DNA of 64,000 nucleotides, from the NCBI GenBank assembly GCA_964344685.1, contig CAYFOK010000008.1, forward strand, positions 77,776-141,775, read 5' to 3'. This DNA comes from Scalindua sp964344685 (GTDB taxonomy: Bacteria > Planctomycetota > Brocadiia > Brocadiales > Scalinduaceae). The notes under the pieces are model-generated. The model was given only the letters and a program-made list of their open reading frames with translations, had not been told where the DNA came from and did not search any database. Below are positions 54,513 through 63,216 of this stretch, piece after piece; position 1 is the first letter of the stretch, and every line of letters starts with the position of its first letter. The position numbers were made by a program, and so were the translations under genes.

Positions 54513-54881
54513 ATGGGTTTGAAAAATGAGAAAACAACAGATGCCATAATCGGTTCTGCTTTTGAAGTTTACAATGTTCTTGGTTACGGTTTTTTGGAGA
54601 AGGTTTATCAAAAGGCATTACAGGTTGAACTTCTGAAACGAGATCATGATGCAGAGCTGGAACATGCTATAAAAGTTAAGTACAAAGATACTGTTGTTGG
54701 AGAATATGCGGCAGACTTACTGGTTGATAGGAATGTCATTGTAGAATTAAAGGTTGCTGCAGAATACAATCCAAAAGACGAAGCCCAATTACTAAATCAA
54801 ATAAAAGCAACAGGGAAAGAAGTCGGTTTGCTTATAAATTTTGGAAAAGAAAAAGTTAAATACAAACGTTTTGTTTACTAA
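54513..54881 (+). CDS. GxxExxY family protein
   Basis: A 122-aa protein: AFEVYNVLGYGFLEKVYQKAL contains the GxxExxY motif (G-F-L-E-K-V-Y), then ELKVAAEYNPKDEAQLLNQIKA, which resembles a PD-(D/E)xK nuclease-type ELK core. The family is common, mobile and uncharacterised. The start is at the end of the upstream CACGGAT repeat, and the stop overlaps the inverted downstream one, so the gene and repeats behave as one cassette. Confidence 0.9.
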   Translation: MGLKNEKTTDAIIGSAFEVYNVLGYGFLEKVYQKALQVELLKRDHDAELEHAIKVKYKDTVVGEYAADLLVDRNVIVELKVAAEYNPKDEAQLLNQIKATGKEVGLLINFGKEKVKYKRFVY

Positions 54882-54915
54882 AAATCCGTGTTTTATCCGT
54901 GTCAATCAGTGGCTA
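54881..54915 (-). repeat. Inverted CACGGAT block e, downstream of GxxExxY
   Basis: AAAATCCGTGTTTTATCCG, then TGTCAATCAGTGGCTA. Its reverse complement carries the TAGCCACTGATTGACACGGA words of the upstream copy d. It starts at the stop codon of the GxxExxY gene. Confidence 0.85.
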
Positions 54916-54943
54916 ATATTAGTCATTGACGGCTGAATCTTAT

Positions 54944-54973
54944 GTGCACGATCGTGCACGCTTTTTTGTTTTT
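54944..54973 (+). terminator. Palindrome with T tract, possible terminator
   Basis: GTGCACGATCGTGCAC at 54944-54959 is a perfect 16-nt palindrome (6-bp stem, GATC loop), then GCTTTTTTGTTTTT. This is the form of a short Rho-independent terminator for the ORF6N/GxxExxY transcripts. The stem is short; an operator site for a dimeric protein is an alternative. Confidence 0.5.
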
Positions 54974-55070
54974 CCTCACACTAAGCCACAAAGCGTAAAT
55001 AAGTGAACTAAAGTGCCTAAAGATCAAAGTGACTAAAGTTGTTAAAAATTTGAAATGAGCAAGGTACGGA

Positions 55071-55589
55071 TTATCTACGCGTTGGGGAATCCATGAAGCA
55101 ACGGTTCACGTGCTCCGGTCTGATAAGGAAAATAGTCCTGAAATTTTCGCACTGTCCGAAATCGTTCATCTTTGTCAGGAATATGGCTGTTGGTGTATAT
55201 TGGTTGGTGCCCGGTGTAGGTGCTTCCTTCCACTTATACTGGATTCGGGGTTTTCCGCCACAATCATTCATACCTCCCTTGACAGTGATTGAGTCGCCAT
55301 CGTACAACTGAATACTTGTGTCATCATCTAACTTGAGAGATCCCAAATCATCTATGCGGGCAGACAAGTTTTTATTCGTCTCTTCAACAGATGCCAATGC
55401 TACCCGTCGCAGGAGCTTGTTTGCCTTTTCGCTGGATTCTACTGTGTTAAGAATCTCCCCTAAAACATGAAGATCATTTTGAGTAACTTCGTCGGGTAAT
55501 ATTGTGATAGTGTAATCTGTTGCCTCTGCCTCTAAACAAAACAATGTAACTGTTATGCAAATAAAAAGTAGTTTTAACATATTGCGCAT
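55071..55589 (-). CDS. Secreted protein of unknown function
   Basis: A 172-aa protein with a signal peptide (MLKLLFICITVTLFCLEAEA). The mature part starts TDYTITILPDEVTQNDLHVL. There are three Cys in the C-terminal half (NDCGGKP, GQCENF, NRCFMD). I do not recognise the family. It is alone on the minus strand, between the cassettes and the AT-rich region; the three Cys may form one disulfide with one left free. Confidence 0.6.
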   Translation of the reverse strand: MRNMLKLLFICITVTLFCLEAEATDYTITILPDEVTQNDLHVLGEILNTVESSEKANKLLRRVALASVEETNKNLSARIDDLGSLKLDDDTSIQLYDGDSITVKGGMNDCGGKPRIQYKWKEAPTPGTNQYTPTAIFLTKMNDFGQCENFRTIFLIRPEHVNRCFMDSPTRR

Positions 55590-56208
55590 TAATTTTTCCC
55601 CCTTTACAATGATTAATCAACCCCATAAGATAACTTATTAATGTCGATCTCTGCCATACACAAAGAATTGATTTGCCGTCATTCATCACGATGTGAATTC
55701 CAGCTGCTGGTTTACTTGACTTTTTTCCTCCTTCAACAACAAGCTATTGTCTGTAATAAATGATTGTAAGATTAGATGCAATTAACACGCCATGGTCTCA
55801 CTGATAACTTTTAAATCTATAAGCTATAGCGATTTAGTTAGTTAGGAATAATTATATAATCTTTCTGCAATACTCCGAATATTCTTGTGCGAAATTTATG
55901 CGCCTATTAACAATGTGATATGAACCGCTTCACATATACACCTTGTTACGCTTGAAATGTGGATAGTGTTTAAAATGATAACAAAGCCAGACTTTTGTTA
56001 ATAGTTATCAGATGAGGGGCAGGGGGTAGTGTGTCCAGAGGCAATGGTCAATCAACAATAGTCAATCGTCATTCGTCATTCCTTGTTCGATATTCGACAT
56101 TCGATATTCGCTTTTTCCTCTTGCTTTTACTATTCACTAAAGTATCATAACGCCAGACAATGCCCAATTAGCAATTAATAATTGATAATTCATCATTGTT
56201 AATTATTC
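55590..56208. other. Non-coding gap with low-complexity repeats
   Basis: About 620 bp without a gene. From 56040 on it is made of short repeated words (GTCATTCGTC, GATATTCGACATTCG) and AT-rich blocks; the part at 56068-56110 matches 29018-29058 inverted. It separates the accessory genes on the left from the defence-like genes on the right. It may hold an insertion junction. Confidence 0.5.
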
Positions 56209-56237
56209 ATTCAAAAGATGGATATGCTTTTCATAAA
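56209..56237 (+). repeat. 29-bp direct repeat, copy 1
   Basis: ATTCAAAAGATGGATATGC followed by TTTTCATAAA. The copy at 57129-57157 differs by one base. It lies 52 bp before the hydrolase start codon. Confidence 0.9.
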
Positions 56238-56289
56238 TTAAGTTTTAATCACTAATTAATGTGTGACCCAAATACAAGAGGAGACTGTT

Positions 56290-57081
56290 ATGGGCAAAAA
56301 GGTTGGTGTTTTAATTCTTCATGGTGTTGGTGTTCAAGACGAAGGTTACTCAATTCCAATGCAGGAAGGCATAAAAACTGTTTTAAATAATTTTGAAGTG
56401 GATGCCGAGCAGGTCGAATTCAAGGAAGTTGTTTACTCTGATATATTTGATATCAATCAGGAAGAACGAAGTGCGTATATGGTAAACACCTCTTCAAAGT
56501 TTCAATTAATCACAAGAGGCATTAGAAGGTTAATGGTATTCATCTTTAGTGATGCGGTATCCTATCGTGCCTGCTACAAAAAGGTACATAAGAGGTTGTC
56601 TGACAATATTAAAGATTTACAAAAAAAGCTTGTAAAAGGTGCTCCTGTTATTGTGGCAGCTCATTCAATGGGCGTAATCGCAATATCAGACTACATATAT
56701 GACCAACAGGAGAAAAAACACATCAAACTAAAGCTGGAAAAAATTTCAAATCTAAAAGCACTTATTACTTTTGGCTGTAATATTCCATTATTTGAAATGG
56801 GCTACGAAGATACGGTTTGCATAAAAAGACCGGAAACTGATAAAGCCGGAAATTTTTTCTGGACTAACTTTTACAGCCCATTTGATGTATTAGGATATAG
56901 AGTCGAAGAATATTACACAAAAAGACCATTACCGGACTTTCCAATAAAAGATGTAAAAGTATTTCCGGGATGTTTGTGCAAATTCTGGAATATTCTTTCC
57001 CATACCACTTATTGGAGGCATGAAGGCATTCAGGAGTTTATTGGTGAGACCATTAAAAAAATTTTAATTAGAGAATTTTAA
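56290..57081 (+). CDS. Alpha/beta-hydrolase-fold protein
   Basis: A 263-aa protein. The N-terminus VGVLILHGVGVQD gives the oxyanion-hole HG; the nucleophile elbow AHSMG has Ser126. A GTG at 56263 adds nine residues, but AGAGGAGA at 56277-56284 fits the ATG at 56290. A basic or hydrophobic segment (GIRRLMVFIFSDAVSYRAC) may contact lipid. The protein could be a lipase or esterase effector, but the catalytic Asp and His are not certain. It precedes the methyltransferase operon, and copies of one 29-bp repeat lie before each of the two starts. Confidence 0.75.
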   Translation: MGKKVGVLILHGVGVQDEGYSIPMQEGIKTVLNNFEVDAEQVEFKEVVYSDIFDINQEERSAYMVNTSSKFQLITRGIRRLMVFIFSDAVSYRACYKKVHKRLSDNIKDLQKKLVKGAPVIVAAHSMGVIAISDYIYDQQEKKHIKLKLEKISNLKALITFGCNIPLFEMGYEDTVCIKRPETDKAGNFFWTNFYSPFDVLGYRVEEYYTKRPLPDFPIKDVKVFPGCLCKFWNILSHTTYWRHEGIQEFIGETIKKILIREF

Positions 57082-57128
57082 TTCATAATTTCTAATTGAT
57101 AATGGTCATTAGCCATTGGCAATTGTCT

Positions 57129-57157
57129 ATTCAAAAGATGGATATGCATTTCATAAA
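57129..57157 (+). repeat. 29-bp direct repeat, copy 2
   Basis: Same as 56209-56237 with one mismatch (ATGCA in place of ATGCT). It lies 70 bp before the methyltransferase start, so the two copies may both be operator or promoter parts. Confidence 0.9.
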
Positions 57158-57226
57158 GTAGATTTGTGCTTACAAAAGATCGCATAGGTTAAAATTAAAG
57201 TTTCAGATCACCTTTAACATATAAAA

Positions 57227-58666
57227 ATGGACAATATCGTCTTTGAAACACTTCAGAAATTAGAAGAAAAATACGCAAAGAATCAACGTGCAATAAAGTT
57301 TAACTTTCGAGATTTCGTAACAGCAAATTTAGATATAAAGCGGTCTGATGTATATACCCATAATCTTAGATCATATCCAGGAAGATTATTTCCCTATATC
57401 CCAATATTCTTTCTTTCAACTAATAAACTCTGCCCTACAAAAGGAAAGGTATTTGATCCTTTTGCCGGAAGCGGGACAGTTTTATTAGAATCCATTGTTA
57501 ATCCATATTATAAAAGAGATGTATATGGTATTGAAATGAATCCACTCGGAAGATTAATCTCAAAAGTCAAAACAACTCCAATAAACCCTAGGAAACTTGA
57601 CAATAAGTTTAATCTTTTGTTCAAATTAATTAATGCTGGAGAAGACAAAAAAAAGTATAGATCTTGTATTCCCAATTTCAAGAATATAGATTTCTGGTAC
57701 TCTAAAAAGGCAAAAAGTGGTTTAAGTAAATTGAAGTTTTGCATAGATCAATTAAAAGATGACGATTGTAAGGATTTTTTTTGGGTTTGTTTTTCTAAAT
57801 TAGTACGTGATGTCTCCAGAGCTGACCCACATGTACCACCACCAGTTCTTTTGAAAGTTCAAAAATATAAAGATTCCTATCGATATGAAAAACTAAAAGC
57901 TCTTGTAGCAAGAAATGAAAACCCTGATGTTGTTGGTATATTTGAAAAAATCATCTCAGAAAATTTAGAGAGAATTAAGCGTTTATGGAAAGTAAAAGAA
58001 GTTCAAGGAAAAAAAATAGAATCTAAAATTATTTGGGATGATTCAAGATGTATTAAAAGAGGTAAATATTTTACCAAAGGCATTGTAAAGAAGAAATTAT
58101 CTAGGCCAATCAAGAATTCTATATCCTTAATAATAACTTCGCCTCCATATTTATCAGCTCAAAAATATACAAGAACGACAAAGCTTGAATTATTTTGGCT
58201 TGGAATGGCTTCTGAAGAGGAGTTAGTAGTGCTAGATAAGCAGACAATAGGTACGGAAAGAATCTCTTTGTTAGTTGATATACAATCAATTGGTATTTCT
58301 TCTATAGATAACCTATTGAAAAAAATAGGTAAGCATTCAAAAGAGAGAATGCTTGTTAGTTATGAATATTTCAGAAATATGATACAGGTTTTGGAGCAAT
58401 GTTATGGTTTGTTGAAAAAGGATGGGTTTATGGTTCTTATTGTAGGGAATAATAAAGTTGGGAATGTAGTTGTCAATACAACAAAACTACTGATTGACAT
58501 TGCCAAAGAAATTGGATTTAAAGATGCTTTGGTATTACGTGACGAAATAAGGGGCAGAGGAATGCTAACTAAACGACACGGAACAGGTGGGTTAATTAAA
58601 GATGAATTTGTAATAGTATTGAAAAAACAGGAGGGAAATAAAAGTGGAAAACCAGGATTGGATTAA
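57227..58666 (+). CDS. DNA methyltransferase (SPPY type, N4-cytosine/N6-adenine)
   Basis: A 479-aa enzyme. Motif I FDPFAGSGT is at residues 76-84 and the catalytic TSPPY (Ser305-Pro-Pro-Tyr) at about 304-308. An early YPGRLFPYIPI segment is like that of TRM11-like DNA methylases. SPPY favours cytosine-N4, though adenine-N6 cannot be excluded. The gene overlaps the 947-aa ATPase by 23 bp. No restriction endonuclease is next to it in the usual form; the HNH gene further down could serve. Recognition sequence unknown. Confidence 0.85.
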   Translation: MDNIVFETLQKLEEKYAKNQRAIKFNFRDFVTANLDIKRSDVYTHNLRSYPGRLFPYIPIFFLSTNKLCPTKGKVFDPFAGSGTVLLESIVNPYYKRDVYGIEMNPLGRLISKVKTTPINPRKLDNKFNLLFKLINAGEDKKKYRSCIPNFKNIDFWYSKKAKSGLSKLKFCIDQLKDDDCKDFFWVCFSKLVRDVSRADPHVPPPVLLKVQKYKDSYRYEKLKALVARNENPDVVGIFEKIISENLERIKRLWKVKEVQGKKIESKIIWDDSRCIKRGKYFTKGIVKKKLSRPIKNSISLIITSPPYLSAQKYTRTTKLELFWLGMASEEELVVLDKQTIGTERISLLVDIQSIGISSIDNLLKKIGKHSKERMLVSYEYFRNMIQVLEQCYGLLKKDGFMVLIVGNNKVGNVVVNTTKLLIDIAKEIGFKDALVLRDEIRGRGMLTKRHGTGGLIKDEFVIVLKKQEGNKSGKPGLD

Positions 58667-61487
58667 TCCATTTTCTGAAGATAGACTTGAGGACTGGAGA
58701 GTTGAAGAACATCCTGAAAACTACAAAAAGATAGCAGCCCTATTTTCACCACCAGATTTCATGGAAAAATTGGAGGACACCGCTATAACAAAAGCAATTT
58801 TCGTTTACGGTGGAAGAGGTTGTGGGAAATCTCATATTCTTAGAAGGATGTCAATTCAATCTGAGATAGAGAATTTAGTATCAAAATATAATGAAAATCT
58901 TAAGTTGACCAATTTTGAGAAAAGTTATGTAGGAATTTATGTAAAAACAGACCGTTTTTCACCTCTTTCCAAAGAAAGTATACCTTATCTAAAAGTTGAC
59001 CAATTAGCTGTTCTATTTGAACACTTATTTAATTTGGAAGTTAGTAAAGCAATAATAGAAGGTGTTAAATTTGTAATTGAACATTTTGAAGAGATTCCAA
59101 ACGCATCAGAAAATACTATTTGTCAAAAGATTGGAACTTGTCTAAATTCAAAAAATTTAAAATCCTTTTCTAACATATTAAGTTATCTAAATAACCAAGC
59201 TAAGGCTATTACTAAATTGACTAAGAATTATGTTTTCGATAATAATTTTAGTAAATATTCAAAAGATATTGATTTTACACAAGCACCAGACTTTATTTTG
59301 GAAATATATAATATTATTTGTAACGAAATAAATTTACTAAATGGCAAATCTTTAATACTTTTACTCGATGAATTCGAGTCTCTTGATGAAAATCAGCAAA
59401 GAATAATAAACCAAATTATCAAAAGTCGGAGGCTAACATTAAGGATAGCGGTTAAAATTAGAGGCATAAAAACATTAAATACAAAAATAGGTGAGAAATT
59501 GGAGGAAATACATGATTATTTACCTATCAATTTACATTTCAATTTAGACAAGAATAACTTATCAAGATACAAATTCCTTTTAAGAACAATTTTCGAAAAA
59601 AGGCTAAAATTTAAGGGTGTAGAAGGAGATGGTAATGCAAATAATCCTGATGAATTGTTGCCTTCACCATCTCTTAAAGATGAGGGCATTACCGAGGAAG
59701 AGATAGATAACAAACTTATTGAAATACGCAATGCTATACACAAAGGTAAAAAAGACAATAATTCTGATGTTAATTGGGATAATTTCAAAGGTCATTACGG
59801 TAAAGCAGCAATTTTCAGGATATTAAAAGATAAAGGAAAAAACAAACATTTTGCTGGTTTTGACGAATATGTTTCGTTGTCTTCTGGAATAGTAAGATTA
59901 TTTATATGGCTTTGTCGGGAAGCATTTGCATTGGCTCACCAAGACAATATTGATGTCCTAAGTGGGAAGCCAATTAATATCTCATTACAATCTCGTGCAG
60001 CTTTAAATGTTGCAAAAAATGAACTTAATATAACCATTCCTCGTGCAATTAATAGTATATATGCATCAAAATTGGCTTATTTTATTCATGATATTGGTCA
60101 AATATTAAGAGCTAAACTCTATTATTCTACTGAACCTCAAGCTAATAGAATAGAAATTGTAGACCCTGAAAAATTGGACAAGAAAGAATATCACATTCCT
60201 AAAGAATTAATTGAAAGTGGAATGGATTTACCCGTTTTCTTCTATAAAAGTTCTTTTAAACCGCGTGATGTAAGAACACCATTTCCAGAGACATTTATAT
60301 TGAACCAAATTTTTGCCCCACTCTTACAAGTACCACTTGAAAGCAGATGGAGGACTAAAATAACATCTGATGAACTTAAAGCTTTGTGTTTAAGTGAAAG
60401 TAGAGGTGAAACACTCGCTGAGATCGTAAATAAAATAAGAAACAAAAACAAGGGTGTCCACACAAAGAAAAAACCTGTAAAAAAAAGGTCTATTAAAAAG
60501 GTACAAAAGGGGCAAAAATCTTTTGGTTTTGAAATTACAAGACCGATAACTCTAGCAAATTGTCCAGTTACGGGAAGTGGTTGTGATAGAAATTTAAAAT
60601 GTTATGATTCATCATCTAAGGAAATGATACATTCTTTTTTAGCAATAGAGTTTAAAGAAGATAGTTGGACTCACGATCCAAGAAGATGGTTTAAGGACGG
60701 ATTACTTGAATGTGATATTATATGTAAAGATATAGGTGATTTTGATAATATAAATTATTTTTTATGTAAATTCTGTTCATGTGTTAGGCAGTATAAATAT
60801 GGTTTTTTTGAAATAACCGAACTCAATCGCAACGTTATATTTGAATTTGGAATGGCAACAGGATTAAACAGAACAAATTTCTTGTTTGTATATAAGGAAA
60901 AAATACCACCTAAACACAAGAATAACTTTCCACCAGCATTTCTAAGTAGCATAGAATACATTCCTTATGATCTAAGCTCTCAAGCAATTTCGAAAATGTT
61001 AAAGGATAAAGTTAAACCAGTTATTGATAACCTTGAGAAATCAGATGATAAAAAAGAATGTAGAATTATAAGTTCTCAATGTCCACACGGATCAATATCT
61101 ACTGATAAGAAAAGAATATTTGTAGGCCTCCCCGATGGAGAAATTTTTAATGAAGTATATAGCACAATAGAAAATATTACAAATCCAGATTTTACATTAT
61201 ATAAGTATACACTTGCAAAAAGCCTAGATGAAACGTGCCAAATTTGTGTGAATGTGAAACAATCTTCTATTTGTATAATAGATACAACTCATAATGATTT
61301 TTCTATGCTTTTCGCATTAGGAATTGCTTTTGGCAAGGATAAGAAATTTATCCAATTACATAATATCGGTTTAGATAATGATCGTCCAATATCAGATTTA
61401 AGAAAATGGGCAATTGAATATAAAAACATTGAAATGTTAAAAAAGAGTTTAGCAAAAGAACTGCCGAAGAGACTGGAAACAATATGA
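58644..61487 (+). CDS. ORC/CDC6-like P-loop ATPase fused to two TIR-like/deoxyribosyltransferase-like domains
   Basis: A 947-aa fusion. Residues about 1-560 are an ATPase: Walker A GGRGCGKSH (56-64), Walker B LLLDEFES with D242-E243, and an ORC-like SRRLTLRIAVKIRG stretch. A Lys-rich linker (about 600-630) leads to a first effector-like domain (about 635-800; Cys-rich CPVTGSGC, CKFCSC, then GFFEITELNRNVIFEFGMATG at about 720-740) and a second one (about 822-925; IFVGLP, IDTTHNDFSMLFALGIAFG). Both carry the motif layout of nucleotide-binding TIR-like/2-deoxyribosyltransferase folds. GTG start; GGAGGG at 58630-58635. It overlaps both neighbours (4 bp with the next). It may sense phage or DNA and trigger the effector. 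Confidence 0.75.
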   Translation: MENQDWINPFSEDRLEDWRVEEHPENYKKIAALFSPPDFMEKLEDTAITKAIFVYGGRGCGKSHILRRMSIQSEIENLVSKYNENLKLTNFEKSYVGIYVKTDRFSPLSKESIPYLKVDQLAVLFEHLFNLEVSKAIIEGVKFVIEHFEEIPNASENTICQKIGTCLNSKNLKSFSNILSYLNNQAKAITKLTKNYVFDNNFSKYSKDIDFTQAPDFILEIYNIICNEINLLNGKSLILLLDEFESLDENQQRIINQIIKSRRLTLRIAVKIRGIKTLNTKIGEKLEEIHDYLPINLHFNLDKNNLSRYKFLLRTIFEKRLKFKGVEGDGNANNPDELLPSPSLKDEGITEEEIDNKLIEIRNAIHKGKKDNNSDVNWDNFKGHYGKAAIFRILKDKGKNKHFAGFDEYVSLSSGIVRLFIWLCREAFALAHQDNIDVLSGKPINISLQSRAALNVAKNELNITIPRAINSIYASKLAYFIHDIGQILRAKLYYSTEPQANRIEIVDPEKLDKKEYHIPKELIESGMDLPVFFYKSSFKPRDVRTPFPETFILNQIFAPLLQVPLESRWRTKITSDELKALCLSESRGETLAEIVNKIRNKNKGVHTKKKPVKKRSIKKVQKGQKSFGFEITRPITLANCPVTGSGCDRNLKCYDSSSKEMIHSFLAIEFKEDSWTHDPRRWFKDGLLECDIICKDIGDFDNINYFLCKFCSCVRQYKYGFFEITELNRNVIFEFGMATGLNRTNFLFVYKEKIPPKHKNNFPPAFLSSIEYIPYDLSSQAISKMLKDKVKPVIDNLEKSDDKKECRIISSQCPHGSISTDKKRIFVGLPDGEIFNEVYSTIENITNPDFTLYKYTLAKSLDETCQICVNVKQSSICIIDTTHNDFSMLFALGIAFGKDKKFIQLHNIGLDNDRPISDLRKWAIEYKNIEMLKKSLAKELPKRLETI

Positions 61488-62470
61488 GACTGATAGAATC
61501 AGGAATGCAACAATTAGAAAAGATATCGACTATAATAGATGGTGTTCAAGACGATATATTTATTACATGTGCCAGTTTTGAGGAGAGGTGCCTTGGTACA
61601 TTACGTAAATTTGATAAATATAAAGCAAACAGAATTATTCTGTTTAAGTTTAAAGAACCAAATCCAGTTAGAGAAATAAATGTTGATAAAATGGATCAAT
61701 TATTTAAAGATTCAAGCGTTACGGACGAATACAAGAAAATAATCGCTGAACATGGAATAAGTGTTGATGGGATATTACAATTACATAATTATTGCAAATC
61801 TAATAAATTATTAGAGTTTCCGTGTAGATTAACAATTACAATTGACATAACCACTTTTAGTAAAGAGTTACTATTTGACACCTTATTTTATCTTACAAAC
61901 TTTCTAAAATACAAAAGGTTACGCTTGCTTTACACATTACCAGAAAAGTATGCTTCACCGGAAGAAGGACCTTTGTCTGATGGGATTAAAAATGTTAAGG
62001 TTGCACCATTCTTCTGGAATAGCTGGTCTACTATAAAAGAAGATCTCTTGGTGGTTATTTTAGGTTATGAAGAAATGAGGGCGTGGTCTTTAGTAAGTAG
62101 CTTCGATGCCAATGTGAATATGATTTATATTACAAAGCCAGGGTCTAAGCCTGAGTGGAACACACATTGTGAAGAATATAACAAAAGATTATTAAAAGAA
62201 AATTTTGATGTTGATGAAATTCCTGCTATGGATCCTGTTGAAACAATTAGGATACTTGAGAATCAAATAATTGAAACAAGGTTATATGAGAATCACAATA
62301 TATTTATCGCACCTCTAGGAACAAAACCACAAGTAGTTGGTACTTTTTGTTTTGTTGAAAAGCATCCTGATGCCAATATAAATATTATCAGTACAACAAC
62401 AATAAAGCATAATACTCCCTATTACTCATGGGGTATTGGAGAAACATTTTGTACATTTATAGAGAACTGA
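61484..62470 (+). CDS. Two-lobed Rossmann-like protein, possible CARF-like sensor
   Basis: A 328-aa protein of unknown family. Its start overlaps the ATPase stop (ATGA). It has two alpha/beta halves: one with ITCASFEERCLGTL and TIDITTFSKELLFDTLFYL, the other with VVILGYEEMRAW, IYITKPGS, and FIAPLGTKPQVVGTFCFVE near 272-290, then SWGIGETF. The DITTF and GTKP pieces look like motifs I and II of CARF nucleotide sensors, so binding a small nucleotide is plausible; it is an inference, no fold was computed. Strict coupling with the ATPase suggests a complex. Confidence 0.55.
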   Translation: MRLIESGMQQLEKISTIIDGVQDDIFITCASFEERCLGTLRKFDKYKANRIILFKFKEPNPVREINVDKMDQLFKDSSVTDEYKKIIAEHGISVDGILQLHNYCKSNKLLEFPCRLTITIDITTFSKELLFDTLFYLTNFLKYKRLRLLYTLPEKYASPEEGPLSDGIKNVKVAPFFWNSWSTIKEDLLVVILGYEEMRAWSLVSSFDANVNMIYITKPGSKPEWNTHCEEYNKRLLKENFDVDEIPAMDPVETIRILENQIIETRLYENHNIFIAPLGTKPQVVGTFCFVEKHPDANINIISTTTIKHNTPYYSWGIGETFCTFIEN

Positions 62471-62509
62471 AAAAATAGATTGATTTCTCATTTCATTTAA
62501 TAACATAAA

Positions 62510-63157
62510 ATGGCTGTAATTATAAATGGTAAATATCTGAATAAGAAATGGAAAGTTGATGCAAAACATTCACTATATCATAGAGATGGAGATTGGTATA
62601 ACCAGCTCGAAAGGTTTCCTGGTGCCCTTTTTGATCCAGAAGGGTATATTTTGTTTGAAACCGAAGAAGAATACCGAGAATGTTCTTACTTGCAGATTAA
62701 GAAACAAATACATGTTCCTAATGGTATTTCTACAATTCCCGGGTATATACCAATAATCATTAATGGGATTGAGTGCATTCCGGCTGTTTTATCAAAAACC
62801 GATGGAACTGCTAGCAAAGTCTTTTTTGAAGGAGAGGCCAAAAAAGTTGAACTAACAAGATATGAACGTAGCTCGGAAAATCGAGATCAGTGTATTGCTT
62901 ATCATGGAACTAGTTGTTGTGTATGTGATTTTAACTTTGGCAAGACATATGGTGTTAAGGCAAAAAATATTATTCATGTTCATCATCTTACACCAGTTGC
63001 AGAACTTGGGAAAAGTAGTGAGGTTAATCCAATAAATGATTTAAGACCTGTCTGCCCAAATTGTCATGCAGTCATACACATGCGACGGCCACCTTTCAGT
63101 ATAGAGGAAGTACAAAGAATGTTAGAAGAAATATTAAAAGGTAATGAATCATTTTAA
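62510..63157 (+). CDS. HNH endonuclease
   Basis: A 215-aa protein. The C-terminal half is an HNH domain: SCCVCDF (Cys136/137, Cys139), HVHHLTPV (His158/159), NDLRPVCPNCHAVIH (Cys182, Cys185, His186, His190), making a zinc site next to the beta-beta-alpha metal site. The N-terminal 120 residues are not recognised. Similar HNH proteins are modification-dependent (McrA-like) restriction enzymes. It stands 39 bp after the Rossmann-like gene on the same strand; its role as the restriction half of the methyltransferase system is inferred. Confidence 0.85.
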   Translation: MAVIINGKYLNKKWKVDAKHSLYHRDGDWYNQLERFPGALFDPEGYILFETEEEYRECSYLQIKKQIHVPNGISTIPGYIPIIINGIECIPAVLSKTDGTASKVFFEGEAKKVELTRYERSSENRDQCIAYHGTSCCVCDFNFGKTYGVKAKNIIHVHHLTPVAELGKSSEVNPINDLRPVCPNCHAVIHMRRPPFSIEEVQRMLEEILKGNESF

Positions 63158-63216
63158 AAGTTTGAGAGTCAAACCTAATCTGTTGACAAATTATTCAATA
63201 TTCAAGGAATTCAATT

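Noticed and set aside
53932..54881. Prophage
   Set aside because: ORF6N is phage-associated, but no capsid, integrase, portal or tail gene lies near; better seen as accessory cassettes.
53479..54915. CRISPR array
   Set aside because: CACGGAT blocks repeat but are not evenly spaced, change orientation and enclose genes; no cas genes in the window.
57227..63157. Ordinary type II restriction-modification pair
   Set aside because: The methyltransferase and HNH genes are separated by two genes coupled to the methyltransferase, one a large ATPase fusion, which a simple type II pair would not have.
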